Source: Pannonibacter sp. XCT-53 (GTDB lineage: Bacteria > Pseudomonadota > Alphaproteobacteria > Rhizobiales > Stappiaceae). From it: a DNA stretch of 64,000 nt. Location of the stretch: assembly GCF_009915765.1 (NCBI RefSeq), contig NZ_JAABLQ010000004.1, positions 186,001 through 250,000 of the forward strand, read 5' to 3'. The notes under the pieces were generated by a model. The model was not told the DNA's origin. It did no database searches and saw only the letters and a program-made list of their open reading frames with translations. Below are positions 61,477 to 64,000 of the stretch, in pieces; position 1 is the first letter of the stretch, and each line of letters starts with the position of its first letter. The position numbers and the translations under genes were made by a program.

Positions 61477-62267
61477 TGTCTGAGTTTGCCCGATCGCGGT
61501 TGCGTCCTGCTCTCGGCATGGTCCTGTCGGGCCTGCGCCGGACCCTGGTGGCCGGGTTCGACGTGCTGCTGCCGCCCCGCTGCCCGGTCTGCGAGGCTGT
61601 CACGGCGGACAATGGCAGCCTGTGTCCGGAGTGCTGGACACGCATGCCCTTCATCTCGGCGCCCTGGTGCGCGCGGCTGGGCACGCCCCTGTCGCATGAT
61701 CTGGGCGAGGGGGCGCTCAGTGCCCGGGCAATTGCCGAGCCGCCGCTGTTCGACCGGGCGCGGGCGGCAACACTCTATCAGGGGCCGGCGCGGGACCTGG
61801 TCCTGGCGCTGAAGTTCGGCGGGCGCCGCGATGTTGCAGGCGTCATGGGCAGGCTCATGGCCGGCAATGGCCGCGAGATCCTGACGCCCGAGACGCTGCT
61901 GGTCCCCGTGCCGCTGCACCGGTTCCGTCTCTGGCAGCGCCGCTTCAACCAGGCCGCCCTGCTCGCCCGGGCGGTCGGGGCGGCGAGCGGGGTGCCCGTG
62001 GTGCTGGATGCGCTGGAGCGGCGGCGGCGGACGCGCCAGCAGGTCGGCCTGACCGCCCGCGAGCGCCATGCCAATGTCCGCGGAGCCTTTGCCGTCCCCG
62101 ATGCCGCGCGGCCACGCCTCCTCGGCCGTCCGGTGGTGCTGGTGGATGACGTGCTCACGACCGGTTCGACGCTGTCGGCCTGCACCCGCGTCCTGCGGCA
62201 GGCCGGTGCCAGCCGGGTCGACGTGCTGACCTTCGCCATTGCCGATCCGGTAACCAATGAGCTCTAG
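61476..62267 (+). CDS. comF: ComF family phosphoribosyltransferase-like protein
   Basis: 263 residues from ATG 61476. An N-terminal zinc ribbon (CPVCEAVTADNGSLCPECW) is followed by LVPVPLHRFRLWQRRFNQAALLAR and RRRTRQQVGLTARERHANVRGAF, and by the PRPP-binding loop VVLVDDVLTTGSTL. ComF takes part in DNA uptake and related processes in transformable bacteria; the homologue in alphaproteobacteria has no proven role. Its ribosome binding site is the last unit of a 16-bp tandem repeat. Next is grxC in the same direction after 121 bases. Confidence 0.93.
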   Translation: MSEFARSRLRPALGMVLSGLRRTLVAGFDVLLPPRCPVCEAVTADNGSLCPECWTRMPFISAPWCARLGTPLSHDLGEGALSARAIAEPPLFDRARAATLYQGPARDLVLALKFGGRRDVAGVMGRLMAGNGREILTPETLLVPVPLHRFRLWQRRFNQAALLARAVGAASGVPVVLDALERRRRTRQQVGLTARERHANVRGAFAVPDAARPRLLGRPVVLVDDVLTTGSTLSACTRVLRQAGASRVDVLTFAIADPVTNEL

Positions 62268-62388
62268 GCTTTCCGGCATGAGGGCCGTGGAGCGGCCATC
62301 CGGAGCGCCTCTTGTGCCGCTAGCGGAAGGGGCAATATAAGCCGCTCAGGCAGGACCGCGCAGAGCGCGGCCGTTCAGGAGTTTCGAC

Positions 62389-62646
62389 GTGGTTGATGTG
62401 ACCATCTATACCCGCCAGGGCTGCGGCTATTGCGTCGCGGCGAAACGGCTTCTCGACAGCAAGGGCGTGCGCTACACCGAGCATGACGCCACGTTTCGTC
62501 CCGAGCTGCGCGCCGAGATGATCGGTCGCGCCAACGGGCGGACCACCTTCCCGCAGATCTTCATCGACGCCATGCATGTCGGGGGCTGCGATGACCTGCA
62601 CGAGCTGGACCGGTCCGGCAAGCTCGATCCGCTGCTGAACCGCTGA
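62389..62646 (+). CDS. grxC: Glutaredoxin 3
   Basis: 85 residues from GTG 62389, with CAGGAG eight bases upstream. Active site C12-G-Y-C15, then RTTFPQIFIDAMHVGGCDDL with the cis-Pro and the glutathione-binding GG. Reduces disulfides with glutathione. Ten bases before the nitrilase gene, so the two are likely cotranscribed. Confidence 0.96.
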   Translation: MVDVTIYTRQGCGYCVAAKRLLDSKGVRYTEHDATFRPELRAEMIGRANGRTTFPQIFIDAMHVGGCDDLHELDRSGKLDPLLNR

Positions 62647-62655
62647 GGCCCTGCC

Positions 62656-63486
62656 ATGACCCGCTTTACCGCCGCCTGCGTGCAGATGCGCTCCTCCCGC
62701 TCCGTCGCCGACAACATCGCGCAGGCGGAGGCGCTGATCCGGCAGGCGGCTGCGGCCGGTGCGCATTACGTGCAGACGCCCGAGATGACCAACATCCTCG
62801 AGCGCAGCCGGGCCGACCTGATGGAAAAGATCACGCTCGAGGAGCAGGATCCGACCCTGTCCCGGTTCCGGGCACTGGCAGCCGAGCTGGGCATCCACCT
62901 GCATGCCGGGTCGCTGGCAATCCTCCTGCCGGACGGACAGGTCGCCAACCGCGCCTTCCTGATCCGGCCCGATGGCAGCATCCTTGCCCGCTACGACAAG
63001 ATCCACATGTTCGACGTGGACCTCCCGAACGGGGAAAGCTGGCGCGAATCCGCCACCTACCGGCCCGGCGAGCAGAGCACGCTTGCCGCGCTCCCCTGGC
63101 TGACCATGGGCATGGCGGTTTGCTACGACCTGCGCTTTCCTGCCATCTTCCGCAGCCAGGCCCGGGCCGGCGCCGCCATGCTGACGATGCCGGCTGCCTT
63201 CACGCGCCAGACAGGTCAGGCGCATTGGCACGTGCTGCAGCGCGCACGGGCGATCGAGAACGGCGCCTTCGTCGTCTCGGCTGCCCAGGGCGGCACCCAT
63301 GCGGACGGCCGCGAGACCTTCGGCCACAGCCTGATCGTCGGCCCCTGGGGAGACGTGATCGCCGAGCTTGACCACGACGAGCCCGGCGTCGTTCTGGCCG
63401 AGATTGATCCGGAGGAGTCGCTGAAGGCGCGCCAGCGCATTCCCGCCATCGCCAACGAGCGCAGCTTTGCGCTGTCCGGCCAGTGA
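62656..63486 (+). CDS. Carbon-nitrogen hydrolase, Nit1-like (deaminated glutathione or omega-amidase)
   Basis: 276 residues. Catalytic triad E43 (TPEMTN), K115 (RYDKIHMFDVDL) and C156 (AVCYDLRFPAIF). The IHMFDVD and GQAHWHVLQRARAIENGAFVVSA segments put it in the Nit1/Nit2 branch that repairs deaminated glutathione or hydrolyses alpha-ketoglutaramate. Adjacent to grxC, which fits a link to glutathione metabolism, but the exact substrate is inference. DUF1178 follows 15 bases later. Confidence 0.93.
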   Translation: MTRFTAACVQMRSSRSVADNIAQAEALIRQAAAAGAHYVQTPEMTNILERSRADLMEKITLEEQDPTLSRFRALAAELGIHLHAGSLAILLPDGQVANRAFLIRPDGSILARYDKIHMFDVDLPNGESWRESATYRPGEQSTLAALPWLTMGMAVCYDLRFPAIFRSQARAGAAMLTMPAAFTRQTGQAHWHVLQRARAIENGAFVVSAAQGGTHADGRETFGHSLIVGPWGDVIAELDHDEPGVVLAEIDPEESLKARQRIPAIANERSFALSGQ

Positions 63487-63501
63487 AGGAGGATCCGGCG
63501 C

Positions 63502-64000
63502 GTGATCCGCTACTCTCTCCTGTGTGACAATGCCCACGGCTTCGAGGCCTGGTTCCGCAACTCCGGTGACTATGACGCGCAGAGCGCGCGCGGTCTGGTG
63601 TCTTGCCCGGTGTGCGGGTCGCCCGTGGTGACCAAGGCGCTGATGGCACCAGCGGTTGCTACCGCCGAGAAACGGGAGGAACGCCAGCAGGCGGCAGCGG
63701 CTGTCGCGGCCGGGCCGTCACCCGCCGCCGTGCCTGCGCCCGAGCCGGTCACGCCCGGGGTCGACGGCACGTCCAGCGCGGCCCTCATCCCCTCCGACGC
63801 GCGCTATGCCGAGCTGGTCGGCAAGCTTCGCGAACTGCGGGCGCAGATGACGGCCAATGCGGATTATGTCGGGTCCTCGTTTGCCGAGGAAGCGCGCAAG
63901 ATGCACTACGGCGAAACCGATCACCGCAACATCTATGGCGAGACCAACGCCGATGACGCGCGCTCGCTGCTCGAGGAAGGCATCAGCATCCTGCCGCTGC
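63502..64000 (+). CDS. DUF1178 family protein, truncated by the window edge
   Basis: 166 codons visible from GTG 63502, preceded by GAAGGAGGATCC; the 3' end is outside. Begins IRYSLLCDNAHGFEAWF with CPVCGSPVVTKALMAP, a zinc ribbon-like four-Cys motif, then an Ala/Pro linker of about 40 residues and RYAELVGKLRELRAQM with the DYVGSSFAEEARKMHYGE conserved block. Function unknown; the family always follows a nitrilase in related genomes as here. Last of the conserved secA-grxC block. Confidence 0.93.
   Translation, partial: MIRYSLLCDNAHGFEAWFRNSGDYDAQSARGLVSCPVCGSPVVTKALMAPAVATAEKREERQQAAAAVAAGPSPAAVPAPEPVTPGVDGTSSAALIPSDARYAELVGKLRELRAQMTANADYVGSSFAEEARKMHYGETDHRNIYGETNADDARSLLEEGISILPL

Overview
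The window is chromosomal DNA of a GC-rich alphaproteobacterium, most likely of the order Hyphomicrobiales (Rhizobiales). This rests on gene content and order: the block secA / parvulin PPIase / argJ / mutT / methyltransferase / comF / grxC / nitrilase / DUF1178, a phnGHIJKL operon with divergent phnF, DUF2794, a methylsuccinyl-CoA-type acyl-CoA dehydrogenase, and strong third-position GC bias that produces many long antisense shadow ORFs. The genus is not determinable from the sequence alone. No prophage, plasmid, IS element, integrase, CRISPR array or rRNA was seen.

Layout. 1-2.1 kb: a truncated ABC ATPase and a DUF1636 protein behind a cobalamin riboswitch, then an Xre/RES toxin-antitoxin pair. 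2.1-12.8 kb: a nitrogen island. A permease-histidine-kinase fusion and a LuxR-type response regulator are transcribed divergently from urtABCDE, the high-affinity urea ABC transporter. 12.8-15.8 kb: an AsmA-like protein. 15.8-24.7 kb: the C-P lyase pathway (phnG-H-I-J-K-L, a hexapeptide transferase, a DUF1045 2H phosphoesterase, phnM, phnN) with the GntR-type regulator phnF divergent. No phosphonate transporter genes are present here. 24.8-33 kb: CYTH/CHAD protein, cupin, Cys-cluster protein, tRNA-Leu(CAA), YqaA and DsbB membrane proteins, a zincin, pyrophosphatase, GNAT, a candidate small RNA, DUF2794 and a Bax-inhibitor-1 protein. 33-45 kb: YbbA/YbbP exporter divergent from a TesA-like esterase, aldo-keto reductase, ThpR, acyl-CoA dehydrogenase, YihY and a DMT transporter. 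45-54 kb: chemoreceptor, ferredoxin reductase-like protein, an uncharacterised glycosyltransferase-like protein, hydrolase, sugar kinase, L,D-transpeptidase and a class III adenylate cyclase. 54-64 kb: the conserved secA-to-DUF1178 block.

How genes work together. The permease-kinase and its regulator most plausibly control the adjacent urea transporter. The phn genes form one tightly overlapping operon that converts alkylphosphonates to ribosyl 1,5-bisphosphate and on to PRPP. YbbA and YbbP are an ATPase/permease pair with overlapping genes.

The most interesting signals are the NCS1-permease/8-Cys/histidine-kinase hybrid next to urt; a previously unannotated three-stem-loop small RNA candidate with a C-rich loop at 31.3-31.45 kb; bipartite head-to-head palindromic elements at 8.1 and 53.8 kb; and a striking set of unrelated short tandem repeats (7, 13, 15, 16, 27 and 30 bp units) in intergenic gaps, one of which supplies the ribosome binding site of comF. 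All statements come from reading the sequence; no database search was possible.
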